Below are positions 11,229 through 20,999 of a DNA stretch of 64,000 nt, in pieces. Positions within the stretch are counted from its first letter, which is position 1; each line of letters starts with the position of its first letter. Origin of the DNA: Ctena decussata (Eukaryota > Mollusca > Bivalvia > Lucinida > Lucinidae); assembly GCA_963989385.1 (NCBI GenBank), contig OZ022511.1, positions 22,996,503 to 23,060,502 on the forward strand, in the 5' to 3' direction. Both the position numbers and the translations under genes were made by a program. The notes beneath the pieces were generated by a model. The model was not told where the DNA came from. It did not search any database and worked only from the letters and a program-made list of their open reading frames with translations.

Positions 11229-11534
11229 AAACCAGTCCGCTAATGTTCGTTTCCTGCAGAGACTGTTCGTCATATTTGGCTTCCGACGAGACTTCCGCGA
11301 TCTATTGCTTCCTGCTGGGACTACCGTCCTCGAGAAATGGCTTCCTGCCGAGGCTGTCCGCGTGACTGATTCCTGCCGAGAGAGCCTCGGCAGGAAGCAG
11401 AATCACGCGGACAGTCTCTGCAGAAGCCATTTATCATTTACAAGTCTCAACAAGAAGCAAGAGATCGCGAAGTCTCGGTGGAAGCCAAATATAACGGACG
11501 GTCTCTGCAAGAAGCGAAAATTGGCTGACTGGTT
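11229..11534. repeat. 306-bp imperfect palindrome
   Basis: The left half (AACCAGTCCGCTAATG, CTGCAGAGACTGT, CATATTTGGCTTCC, GAGACTTCCGCGATCT, AAATGGCTTCCTGCCGAGG, CTGTCCGCGTGA) recurs in reverse order and complement in the right half. The centre is near 11383, in CCGAGAGAGCCTCGG. Each arm also repeats GCTTCCTGC-type words about every 45-60 bp. An apparent plus-strand frame through it (11305-11616) follows the palindrome and is not regarded as a gene. Confidence 0.8.
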
Positions 11535-12474
11535 TATGCCCTGTGATAATTCTAACGGAACTATGGTCTTTTTATTGGATTCTTTTTCACACTTGGCACA
11601 CATGTTTGGTGCATGATGAAGATGTGCATATGGCATTTCGATGTGTAACCGAAGCACGAGCGTTTGAAGTTGGGTCTTTTTTCCAAATTATAGGATATGG
11701 AGTTTTAAACTTTGTACACATGTTGAGAAAATAATGAAGATGCGCGTGTGGCTTTTGGTAAATAATTTTGACAGAATTACAAATTTTTTAACCGACTTGA
11801 TTTAACTTCACACAAATGTAATGTACAAGAGTATCTTGGGCAAGTACGCGTTTCAGTATTCTAGGGCTGCGGTCAAGGGCGCAACTGCAATTTTCAAAAA
11901 AACTTGAGATTGCTCTGACCCTCTCTTCTGTAGACTAATTCATATATAACTTAACACAAATATTAAGTATGAAGGTATATTGGACAAGCTCACGTTTTAA
12001 TGGTCTGTGTTGAAGGTCAAGGTCACAGTTGCTAGTTTTTGAGATGTTAAATTGTACACTAACTTGGGACATAATAATCAACAAATGAGTACCCTTCCAG
12101 CTATGAAACCAGTATGGTGAATTGTCCAGTGCGAGGGGATTGAATCACTTGTGATGCCTTGTTTTTTTAATGATTCAACTTGTTGCTTTTAAAGTGATCC
12201 ATACACAATAACTCGTGCATAACTCGAGTGATTCCAGCCAAACTGGCCAATGACCGTACATTGGTGATACATATTTATTTAAGTTTCACAGAATTCCATT
12301 ATGGCTGAACTTGTCAATTTTACACCGATTCAAGGGCTATAAGTCACACCACTGATACCATTCTGATGAAACTTCAAATGCACAGCTGTTAGGGTTATAC
12401 ATGTTCATTTTAAGTTTCATGAAATTCCAAGCTCATTTCTGTCCGTCCGTCAGTCATTCCGTCCGTCCATAATT

Positions 12475-13310
12475 ACCTTGATCCTAGTGTTTTAAGTCCA
12501 TTTCTCTCAAACTGTGATGCCTACAATCATCAAACCTAGTATAAAGTTTCTCCTTAGAATGTTCTCGAGGTATGTTGCACTTATTATTCTACCCTTGACC
12601 TGCTGAATTCGTAAAATTTAATGTCCTGAATAACCTCGACCCTAGTATTAAAGTCCATTTTTCTCAAACAATGACACCTTCAATCATTAAACCTGGTATC
12701 AAGTTTTTTCATAGACTGTTCTCAAGGTATGTTGCACTTTTTTCTACCCGTAACCTATCTGACATGCTGTGCTGACTTCGTAAAATTTCATTTCCAAAAT
12801 TACCTAGACCCTAGTGTTTGAGTCCATTTCTCTCAAACTATGACACCTACAATCATTAAACCTGGCATTTTCCTAGAATGCTCCCGAGCCATGTTGCACT
12901 TTTTCTACCTTTGGCGTATATTTAACCCTCAGCTGAATTCGTAAAAGATCGTCAAAAATTACATTGACCCTAGCTGTCAAGTCCATTTCTCTGAAAGTAT
13001 GATACCTACCCAGCGGACACATCACGTCGAAATAACGTCGTACTGACGTCGATGCGACGTCATAACGTCAGTACGACGTCATTTCAACGTCATGTGCCTG
13101 CTGGGTAGAGTCATCATACCCGACAAAATATGTCTTCATAGTAAGGCCTTAAATTGTGACGCCAACGCCGACGTCCAACTGACAACAAAAGCTCTGTACT
13201 TTCGTACACAGTGGAGCTAATAAGGTCTCAAAGGATGTTGCACTTCCTTCTGCGCTTGAACTTTATTTCAAGGGCTGCTGACTTTGTAACATTTTATGTC
13301 CAAGTCCATT
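12475..13310 (+). repeat. Degenerate tandem array, period about 160-170 bp
   Basis: Units begin near 12475, 12632, 12803 and 12961 with ACC-T-GACCCTAGTG...AAGTCCATTTCTC, then ACAATCATTAAACCTGG and ATGTTGCACTTTTT. A partial unit follows at about 13225-13310. The last full unit is interrupted by the MITE at 13006-13108. The run GTCCGTCCGTCAGTCATTCC precedes the array. No protein-coding capacity. Confidence 0.7.
13006..13108. mobile_element. 103-bp palindromic MITE, CCCAGC ends, TA target
   Basis: It starts CTACCCAGCGGACACATCAC and ends with the near-complement GTGCCTGCTGGGTAG. The arms share ACGTCGTACTGACGT around a CGATGCG centre. TA immediately flanks CCCAGC...GCTGGG on each side, which suits a TA-targeting family. 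It sits inside a tandem-array unit, so it inserted after the array formed. Confidence 0.75.
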
Positions 13311-13700
13311 TTTGCTCCATGTGAACGCAAAATGTTTGACAGTTTCTGAGAATCAACTTTGGTCGTGTGAAGGAGGCTCAACTTGCGTGCGTAACATTAG
13401 CGTATTCATGTAAAACTTATAAAACCGCTAATTTGGTGTTGATATTTGTACACTAGATTCATCTGTTATCAACTTTTCACGCATAAGATAAAAAAAGACC
13501 AAGAAAGTCCTTATCGTTCACCTGAGATTTTGTGATTGCAGTTATATCAGTTATAAGTTTTGTTGGACGGCCATCGTCGTCAGGTGATTTACAGGCCAGA
13601 AGGAGGCCACCCTCAACGGCATTCCTTCAAGCTGCAGAAATAACATAAACATGGGAACTATAAAATTCCTCAGTTATCGGCTGCTCATGTCTGATAAAGG

Positions 13701-13895
13701 GCTACCTCTGTAAAAGAGTGAAGCGCTGGCCTGCTGATCTAACACACCCGCGTTCGAGCCCCGCTGTAGGGGTGGATCTTTTCAATCGTAAACAGAGTCC
13801 CATTGCACACAGCCTTTCATTATCATCCAACCAACGTCCTGATATGACTGAAAAACTGTTAAAAAGGACGTAAAATCGCAAGTCATCCATCTATC
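13701..13895 (+). mobile_element. tRNA-derived SINE family 1, copy 3
   Basis: Plus orientation: head GCGCTGGCCTGCTGATCTAA, B-box-like CGTTCGAGCCCCGC, body AGCCTTTCATTATCATCC, and tail GGACGTAAAATCGC followed by CATCCATCTATC. A minus-strand open frame over it (13702-13890) is a by-product. Confidence 0.8.
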
Positions 13896-14184
13896 TTATA
13901 AAAGAGTGATTGTTGCATCTTCAATGCTAAAGCAGTTAACGCCATAATCATTTAATTTTCATACAGAAAGTCAATGAAAACTTTTTGCCATAACAACCAA
14001 AGATTTAGAGCAATTGACATAAAAAGGTAGCCTTTACTGCTACATAATATGAAATTTGGCTACAATAGGCCGTGTAGTTTCAGAGACAATATGTTTGCAA
14101 ATTGTTTACGACGGACGAGGGACTTCCAACCAACTGCCTATTCTATAAGCTCCTCTGGAGCCAATAGCTGATGGAAGCTACTAA

Positions 14185-14275
14185 AAAATTTGCTTTTAGG
14201 GATTGAACCCACGGCGTCAGACAATAATGGGCGATGTCAGGTACAATCTCCCACATCGCCCTCTGGCTTATTTCC
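14185..14275 (-). mobile_element. Possible tRNA-like SINE head, second family
   Basis: The minus strand carries a B-box-like GTGGGTTCAATCCCT preceded by GTCTGACGCC and a GAGGGCGATGTGGGAG stretch, in the order of a tRNA half. No clear A box or tail was found. Confidence 0.35.
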
Positions 14276-14678
14276 TGCAAGATGAAGTCAGTCACCATTT
14301 TCTTCTTTGCTATTATGGACGTCAACCTATACTCACATCAGAGGGCCACCATTATAACCCTATGTCTTTGGGCACTATTATTAATTTGTTCATTTCTGTA
14401 ATAGATTCATCCATTTACAAAGATCGTTTATTCATAAATAGGTACTTTGTTATATGATTAAGGATGACTGAATGACAAAACTTTTAGGCCCTGATAAGTC
14501 TGCTCCATGTCTGAACTGCCTGCAAATACTTAAGGGTTTATGGTACTTTTATAAAAGAAACTAAAGCCTTCTGGAAAATTAGGGTATTTATTTTTTTCAT
14601 TCTCAAATTCACATTGAATAACAAACTATGACCAAATCTGGTTATTTATATTCTTCTGATTCCACTGTTTCACCATAG

Positions 14679-14714
14679 CCCACGTTGAAAAAGAAGAAAT
14701 CAAGCTCAGCTAAG
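14679..14714 (+). CDS. Candidate 36-nt microexon (PTLKKKKSSSAK)
   Basis: A pyrimidine-rich stretch ending in TTTCACCATAG precedes 36 bases that are open in one frame, and an AAG/GTAAGT donor follows. Length 36 keeps the frame, and in phase 0 it encodes PTLKKKKSSSAK, a basic Ser/Lys segment of the sort found in nuclear proteins and linker tails. No flanking exon on this strand was identified, and an exon this short can arise by chance. Confidence 0.35.
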
Positions 14715-14964
14715 GTAAGTGTAAAGAAACAGATAAAAACATTTGGTTTAATAAACACTATCTTATTCGTATAATAATCATATACAGTACAACAAACACA
14801 GTACAAAGAATACCAAATTCATACAAATGGAAGTGAGAAGACAGTTCAGGGACTTATCTAAATCAGTATCCCAGACTGCAATAATATAAATTTTCTACAT
14901 AGACGGGATTGTCGTATATGATTTATATACCATGATAACAAAAACAGAAGGTAATGAAAACAAG

Positions 14965-16975
14965 AGGGCCATGATGGCCCTGAATCGCTCACCTGAGTAT
15001 CCTATGAACTTAACCTCAGAGACATCCATACGTACGACAGACAGAGTTTCACTAAGAATCAATGGAAAACAAAACCTTAATTGTGTACCTAAGGTTTTTC
15101 TAAGATTTAACCTAATTACCTGGTCTTTGACCCCACATGACATAGTTTCTAACCTGGTCTAGATTTCTTGGATATAAACATTCTGACAAAGTTTCATGAA
15201 TATCAGATCAAGACTGTGCCCTCTATAGTATACATAATGTTTTTCTCAGGTTTGACCTGCTGATCTAGTTTTTGATCCAACATGACCAGGTTGCACCCTT
15301 GGTCTAGATTTGTTGGAGATAAACATTTTGACAAAGTTTCATGAAGATTGGAACAAAACTGTGCCCTCAAGATCGTTCACATGTTTTTTTTCTAAGATCT
15401 GACCTAGTGACCTAGTTTCAAGCCTCTGAGCCAAGTGGTTCTGAAGAAGAAGATTTTTGAATATTTTTCTATGTATTTCTATGGTTCAAACCCAGGACTC
15501 CCTGGGGGGGGGCATTTTGACCCTGTCACCATCATTTGAACAAACTTGGTAAGGGTCCACTAGGCAATGCATCATACAAAATTTCAAGCATCTGCACTAA
15601 GGGGTTCTGAAGAAGAAGGTTTTTAATTTCGAACCCAAGACTCCCTGCCCCAGGACCATTTTGATCCCAGGGCCACCATTTACACAAACATTGTAAGAGT
15701 CCACCAGGCAATGCATCATACCAAATTTCAAGCATCTGAGCCAAGTGGTTCTGAAGAAGAAGATTTTTTAATAGTTTCCTATTTACTTCTAAGGCTCAAA
15801 CTCAGAGCTCCCTGCCACAGGGCCATTTTGCTCCTGGGGCCATTATCTGAACAAACTTGATAAAGGACAAGGCAATGCATCATACGAATTTTCAAGCATC
15901 TGAGCCAAGTGATATTGAAGAAGAAGATTTTTGAATTTTTCTATGTAGTTCTATGGTTCAAACCCAGGACCCCTGGGGGCCATTTTAGACCCTGGGGTCA
16001 TCATTTGAACAAACTTGTTAAAAGACTACTAGGCAAAACTACATACCAAATTTCAAGCATCTGAGCCAAGTTGTTCTGCAGAAGAAGATTTTTCTATATG
16101 TTTCTATAGTTCAAACATAGGACTCCCTGTCGAGGGGCCATTTTGAACCCTGGGGCCACCATTTGCACAAACTTGGTAAAGGACTACTAGGCAATGCTAC
16201 ATACCAAATTTCAAGCATCTGAGCCTTGCGGTTCTGAAGTAGAAGATTTTTTATTATTTTTCCATGTATTTCTATGGTTCAAACATGGGACTCCCTGCCC
16301 CGAGGCCATTTCGAACCCAAGCCTCGCTGCCCCAGGGCAATTTTGGGACCTGGGGCCACAAATTTGAACAAACTTGGTATAGACTAGGGGACCTCTAGGC
16401 AATGCTACATACCAAATTTCAAGTAGCTGAGCCAAGCTGTTCTGGAGAAGAAAATTTTAAAGTATTTTTTAGTTTCTAACCCCAGACCCCCTGCCCCAGG
16501 GCCATGTTGGACCCTGGGGCCACCATTTGAACAAACTTGGTAGAAGACTACTAGGCAATGCTACATACCAAATTACAAGCATCTGAGCCAAGCAGTTCTG
16601 GAGAAGAAGTTTTTTAAGTATTTTTTAGTTTCATACCCAAGATCCCTGCCCCAGGGCCATTTTGGACCCTGGGGCCACCATTTGTTCAAAATTGGTAGAG
16701 GACCACTAGGCAATGCTAAATACCAAATTTCAAGCATTTGAGCCAAGCAGTTCTGGAGAAGAAGGTTTTTACGTATTTTTAGTTTCGAACCCAAGACACC
16801 CTGTCCCAGGACCCATTTTGGGACCTGGGGCAACCATTTGAACAAACTTGGTAGAGGACCACTAGACAATGCTTCATACCAAATATCAAAGCCCTAGGCC
16901 TAGCAGTTTCAGAGAAGAAGGTGGGTGATCACAACAGCTCACCCTAATCCTATGGCTCAGGTGAGCTAAAAGCAG
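14965..16975 (+). repeat. Element carrying a tandem array of about ten 153-bp units
   Basis: It opens with AGAGGGCCATGATGGCCCTG and CGCTCACCTGAG, and closes with GGCTCAGGTGAGCTAAAA, so CTCACCTGAG is inverted at its ends. Inside, units of about 150-160 bp repeat CCATTTGAACAAACTTGGTA, GACCACTAGGCAATGC, CCAAATTTCAAGCATCTGAG and GGTTCTGAAGAAGAAG. Period 153 is 51 codons, so minus-strand frames stay open through several units. They encode a repetitive Trp/Pro/Gly-rich peptide and are not treated as genes. The same unit recurs at 41530-44160. Confidence 0.85.
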
Positions 16976-17125
16976 TAGCTTATTCTCAAATATGGTGCAT
17001 GTACACTGAATGCATTCACTAAATATAGGGTAGGCAAGCATACCTATATACATGTAACACCTACAATATAAATAATACATTACTGATACTAAGACAGGTG
17101 TGTAAATGAGATTGTTCAACCTTGT
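16976..17125 (-). repeat. Duplicated block, inverted relative to 56715-56885
   Basis: The reverse complement matches 56715-56885 through ACACACCTGTC, TATTGTAGGTGTTA, TATAGGTATGCTTGCCTA and CCCTATATTTA. It lies between two tandem arrays. A minus-strand frame here (16886-17119) is not protein-like. Confidence 0.7.
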
Positions 17126-17128
17126 TAT

Positions 17129-17157
17129 ACCCCCGACATATGAAGTATGTCAGGGGG
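17129..17157. repeat. Hairpin CCCCCGACATA ... TATGTCAGGGGG
   Basis: Eleven-base arms around TGAAG, with one extra A in the right arm. It starts the repeat array that follows. Confidence 0.7.
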
Positions 17158-17770
17158 TATATAGTTTTTGTCATTCCGTCCATTCGTTCGTCTGTTTGTC
17201 CGTCCGTTCGTCAACTTTACGTCAAAGTTTTGTGTTAAACCTTTTTGATTGCTCATATCTCTGTAACTACACATCAGATTCTTTTCATATTTGGTTTATG
17301 ATATCTCTATAGCATTGCCTTTGGCGTAAACTATTTTAGCCCCTGGGTCAGGCCCCAGTGTGGGGCCAAGTGTCAGTAATTAGGACTTAGGCATTTTCAT
17401 TATGTCAAAGTTCTGGGTTAAACCTTTTTGTACACATCAGATTCTTTTCATATTTGGTTTATTACATCTCTAGAGCATTACCTTTGGTGTAAACTATTCT
17501 AACCCGCCTTTGGTGTAAACTATTTTAGCCCCTGGGTCAGGCCCCGAGGTGGGGCCAAGGGTCAGTAATTAGGACTTCGGCATTTTCATTATGTAAAAGT
17601 TTTGCCTTAAACCTTTTTGATTGCTCATATCTCTGTAACTGCATTGAAGATTTCTTCTATATTTGTTCATGATATCTCTATAGCATTCTATCTACATTGC
17701 AGGGTCAGGCTCATGGGTGGGGCCAGGGATCAATATTAAACTAGGACTTTGCCATTTGTTTAATAGTTTT
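17158..17770 (+). repeat. Tandem array, about three units of roughly 185 bp
   Basis: Units share TTAAACCTTTTTGATTGCTC, ATATCTCTGTAACT, CTTTTCATATTTGGTTTAT, TAGCCCCTGGGTCAGGCCCC and TAATTAGGACTT. A run of CCATTCGTTCGTCTGTTTGT precedes them. Non-coding. Confidence 0.75.
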
Positions 17771-18109
17771 GGGTTATAGTTCTTATGTACATGTACATGA
17801 ATGGAGCCTAATGATACATGACTAGGTTTATTTCATACTAGTTTACACATGAATGCTGCTGCTGACATAAGGTCAAGGCCACAGACTTTGAAGTTTGTAC
17901 ATGTATTTGCAGTGTAGCTTTGTGGTAAAGTATGCTTTCATTAGGTGGTGGCACTGGTCAGGGGTATACGTGAGGCCCTGCTCACTTGCTCTAGTTAAAA
18001 TAGTCTCACCAGTGTGTTTTGACCAAAAATGGGACATAGGTTATGGTTTTTTTTATCTACTCACTCTAATAATGTGTGAAAGAATTGAAAAAAAATTGAT
18101 AGGATTCTC

Positions 18110-18375
18110 TTTGTGATGCAATAAGGTACCTTCAGCACTAAGTACAGTTTAAATAAGTATGTTACTTTTTGAGATTTCTGTGCAGTAAATTACCCTTTGA
18201 TCTTTCTTTATATAAATACAATTCTACATCAACAAATCCTGCATTTTGGATTCTAAATTAAGAAAAACAACATAAAGAAGGCATCTGCTAAGTTTTGGGA
18301 AGATCTGTTCTATTATCAGCATTTTGCAGAGTTTCATCTTTGCCTCAAATCAAAGATTATCACCACCTTAATTAT
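18110..18375 (+). repeat. Block duplicated at 56945-57200
   Basis: Shared words in the same order: GTACCTTCAGC, GATTTCTGTGCAG, CCTTTGATCTTT, ATTCTAAA, TCTGCTAA, CACCACCTTAA. Identity is moderate, so the duplication is old. It adjoins the candidate exon at 18459-18646, but the match does not continue into it. Confidence 0.65.
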
Positions 18376-18458
18376 TCCCAATGCCCCTACTCATCTGGAG
18401 CTCTGAATTCTAACTAAAGCAATACTCTATGACACCGGTGTAATTTGCAAAATCATAC

Positions 18459-18646
18459 CTTCAGATGTCTCAAGACTGCGAAGAAGGAAATTCCTGCATG
18501 ACAGCAAATATCATCTAGCTGTTTCGCTCTCTTCTTTTTAGCATCTTTGATCAGCGTTGAATGTTTTTTTCTGACATTTATACAGTAATAAATGTCTGGT
18601 GGGTTCTTTTCTATAAAAAAGCACACCCAAGTTGCCAAAAGCCAGC
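18459..18646 (-). CDS. Candidate internal coding exon, unrecognised protein
   Basis: On the minus strand a pyrimidine-rich acceptor, CTCTGTTTTCAG, precedes 188 bases ending at a CTGAAG/GTATGA donor. One frame is open throughout (62 complete codons after two leading bases) and the other two are not. The peptide has a hydrophobic start (WLLATWVCFF), then a basic and polar stretch (KKHSTLIKDAKKKRAKQLDD), then CCHAGISFFAVLRHLK. That could be a membrane segment followed by a cytosolic basic helix. I recognise no family. No neighbouring exon was identified. It is the best-supported host coding candidate in the window. Confidence 0.4.
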
Positions 18647-18699
18647 CTGAAAACAGAGTGTATAATTGGTTAAAACAAGCCTGTGGAAACAGCAAAAAT

Positions 18700-18770
18700 T
18701 TTACTTGCACAGGGACAAGTAAAAAGTCAAACTCAACTTGTCCAGCAAAATAATACTTGTCCGAAACCAC
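18700..18770. repeat. ACTTGTCC repeat, copy 1
   Basis: CAGGGACAAGTAAAAAGTCA, CAACTTGTCC and ATACTTGTCC lie close together. The same wording, inverted, recurs at 19105-19185. Probably a dispersed repeat. Confidence 0.5.
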
Positions 18771-18984
18771 AAATTATGATGCTTGCATTATTTTAAGATT
18801 GATATTCAGTCATAAACATTCATCTCAAATAATTAGTATTTTGACAATCTCATCTCTCAATCATTCTAAATAGCCTCAAAGCCTTAAAATTGAATAAAGG
18901 CATCTTTTCTATGATTAATGTCCCAAAAAATCAAGCATCTTTTCCCTTACTTTTCACATATAAAACTTTTTCCAGGTAACTGTA

Positions 18985-19062
18985 GAAATTGGAATGGCAA
19001 ACACTGTGGACCCTGATCAGACTGCTCCTGCAGTCTAATCTGGGTCCACATTGTTTGCATTA
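18985..19062. repeat. Short palindromic repeat, GATCAGACTGCTC family
   Basis: TGGACCCTGATCAGACTGC and GCAGTCTAATCTGGGTCCA form an imperfect hairpin around CTCCT. AAACACTGTG and CATTGTTTGC extend the inversion. Related units: 19935-20005 and 36918-36990; a half copy is near 26635. Confidence 0.65.
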
Positions 19063-19104
19063 GTATTTTTCTAAAACAAAAAAATTGTTGTTATAACTGA
19101 AATA

Positions 19105-19185
19105 AGTTGTCCCAGTGATGGTAAATTAAAATTTTTCACTTGTCCTGAGTTAAATGGGACAAGTAGGACAAGTCAGGCATGGCTT
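19105..19185. repeat. ACTTGTCC repeat, copy 2
   Basis: TTTCACTTGTCCTGAGTTAA followed by GGGACAAGTAGGACAAGTCA, inverted relative to 18700-18770. Confidence 0.5.
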
Positions 19186-19284
19186 TCCAGAGCCCATGGT
19201 TAAAAGAAACATTCTCAGTGTAGGCTGCACATGTACTGATGTATATCTATATGAAGTACAAGTGCCATCTTAAATTTTGTGCAT

Positions 19285-19500
19285 TTATACCCCGCCACAC
19301 ATTAGTGATGGGATAATATGTTTTTCTGCTAGCTGTTTGTGTGTATCTTCATCACATATCTATCCATTGTCCATCTGTCTGTCCATCCATGAGCACTTGA
19401 TGAGTATTCTTCACACTCAAAATTGTGTATGTATTGGTCTGGGGAAGATCTCGCTTGCAAAATATTGTTAATGGGCTTATTTCAGTATCTTCTGACTGAT
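19285..19500 (+). repeat. Degenerate dispersed repeat
   Basis: Begins TATACCCCGCCACACATTAG and continues through GTCCATCTGTCTGTCCATCC. This style (a CCCC-rich TATA-flanked start followed by GTCC runs) is shared with 17130 onward. No gene. Confidence 0.4.
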
Positions 19501-19934
19501 TTATAGCCCTTTTTCATTTCTTTAGGTGAAGTTTGTCCGTAATTCCTTAACACTTTGACATATCTGGATGAAATGTCATGGAAAAATTGAAATAATATAA
19601 GCTTTGTGTTGCAAGCAGAACTTTGCCCCCAGTGTCATATATGTGCCCCTGCCTCAGCAATATCTATATGCATGAATAATATTATATAAAAGAGTTCAGA
19701 CTGATTTTCCTGAAACCTGCAACAAATTATTAGATCAATATTTGTTCCACTGGTTTATTTGCCCCTGACACATGGATAACATATACATGTATAAAATTTG
19801 GGGGAAAATCTATGAAATTTTACAGAAATAATAAAAATATTATATTAATTACCCATATTACATACCAAAATAACAGTATCCTACAGATAAACAAACCTAA
19901 TTTACCCACAAATGGAGTACATATGATGTGCTAG

Positions 19935-20005
19935 TGGAAAGGCAACCAGTGTAGACCAAGATCAGACTGCTCTCTCTAGGAGCAGTCTGATCTGGGTCTG
20001 CAATG
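19935..20005. repeat. Short palindromic repeat, GATCAGACTGCTC family
   Basis: AGATCAGACTGCTC and GAGCAGTCTGATCT are perfect 14-bp inverted arms around TCTCTAG. The inversion extends outward through TGTAGACCA and GGGTCTGCA with mismatches. Confidence 0.75.
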
Positions 20006-20051
20006 TTTTCCCAGGCCTATTTGTCTTCATTACAGTAAATTTTCCATTTTC

Positions 20052-20072
20052 AAAAAAAAAAAAAAAAAAAAA
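20052..20072 (+). repeat. Poly(A) tract
   Basis: About 21 A; no retroposon body was recognised upstream. Confidence 0.85.
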
Positions 20073-20814
20073 TGCTGCCTCAAATGGCCAAAGTATGTTT
20101 TTGGGTAGGGAGGGTTTAGGTGGGTAGGTAGGCAATTGCAAACAAACAAAATTTTATTTTTGACCTAAGATCATCTTGAAGACATTTGAGGAAATGAAAA
20201 TTAGCAAAATCCTCACTCTGAGACAATAGGATTTTTTGGGGTTGGGGGTGAATAATTTGGTACAATCTAGGAAATGGCAAACCTAATTTTTATAATTTTA
20301 GGCCAAGTTTCTCACTTTCTAGGTTAGTAAATTTACTGAATTATAAACTTTTCAAAATGGGATTCATCATGATGATGGAAGGGTTGGCTGTAAGTGGGAG
20401 CTCATAATAATTATGTTTTGGGGAGGGCAGGGCATGATAACTTCAATAACAATTAAACCAATAGCCTATATAATGTGTATAACCCATAATCAACAATAAA
20501 AAGAAGAAAGAAATAAACACAACAATGAAAAGAAAAAAAAATCTTGATGCAGTATATTTCTGCTATTGAAATAAAAAGACTCCCAAATGCCATTGGCAAA
20601 AATAATACAAAATATGATAAATGAAAAAGCCATGGCATGATAAGAACACGGGGATTTCATTATATTAAAAGAAATACTACTACAAGCACTTTGAATAGGA
20701 GTTTTTAAACATGTAAAATTCAAATAAAAAGTAAACAAACATAAAAAGGTTCTACAGACCTTTGGCATGCCCCCCTTCCCCCACCCCCAACAAGGTCCTA
20801 CAGACTTCAGCATT

Positions 20815-20964
20815 CCCCCCCCCCCCCCGCCCCAGCTTTTAAATCATCCAAGGTTCACAGCCAAACTCTAAGCCTTTCAGTTTGAGATAGAGGAGGGGAG
20901 AAACAGAGATGAAAAAAAAAACATACAAGACGTGCGCGTGTGTGTTGGGGGGGGGGGGGGGGGG
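20815..20964. repeat. Poly(C) and poly(G) runs about 120 bp apart
   Basis: Fourteen C at 20815-20828 and eighteen G at 20947-20964 on the same strand. They could pair with one another or form G-quadruplexes. Flanking sequence is C- and G-rich simple sequence. Confidence 0.8.
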
Positions 20965-20999
20965 CAGGTGGAGGGGAGTCCTGGAGGGCGACAAACAGA

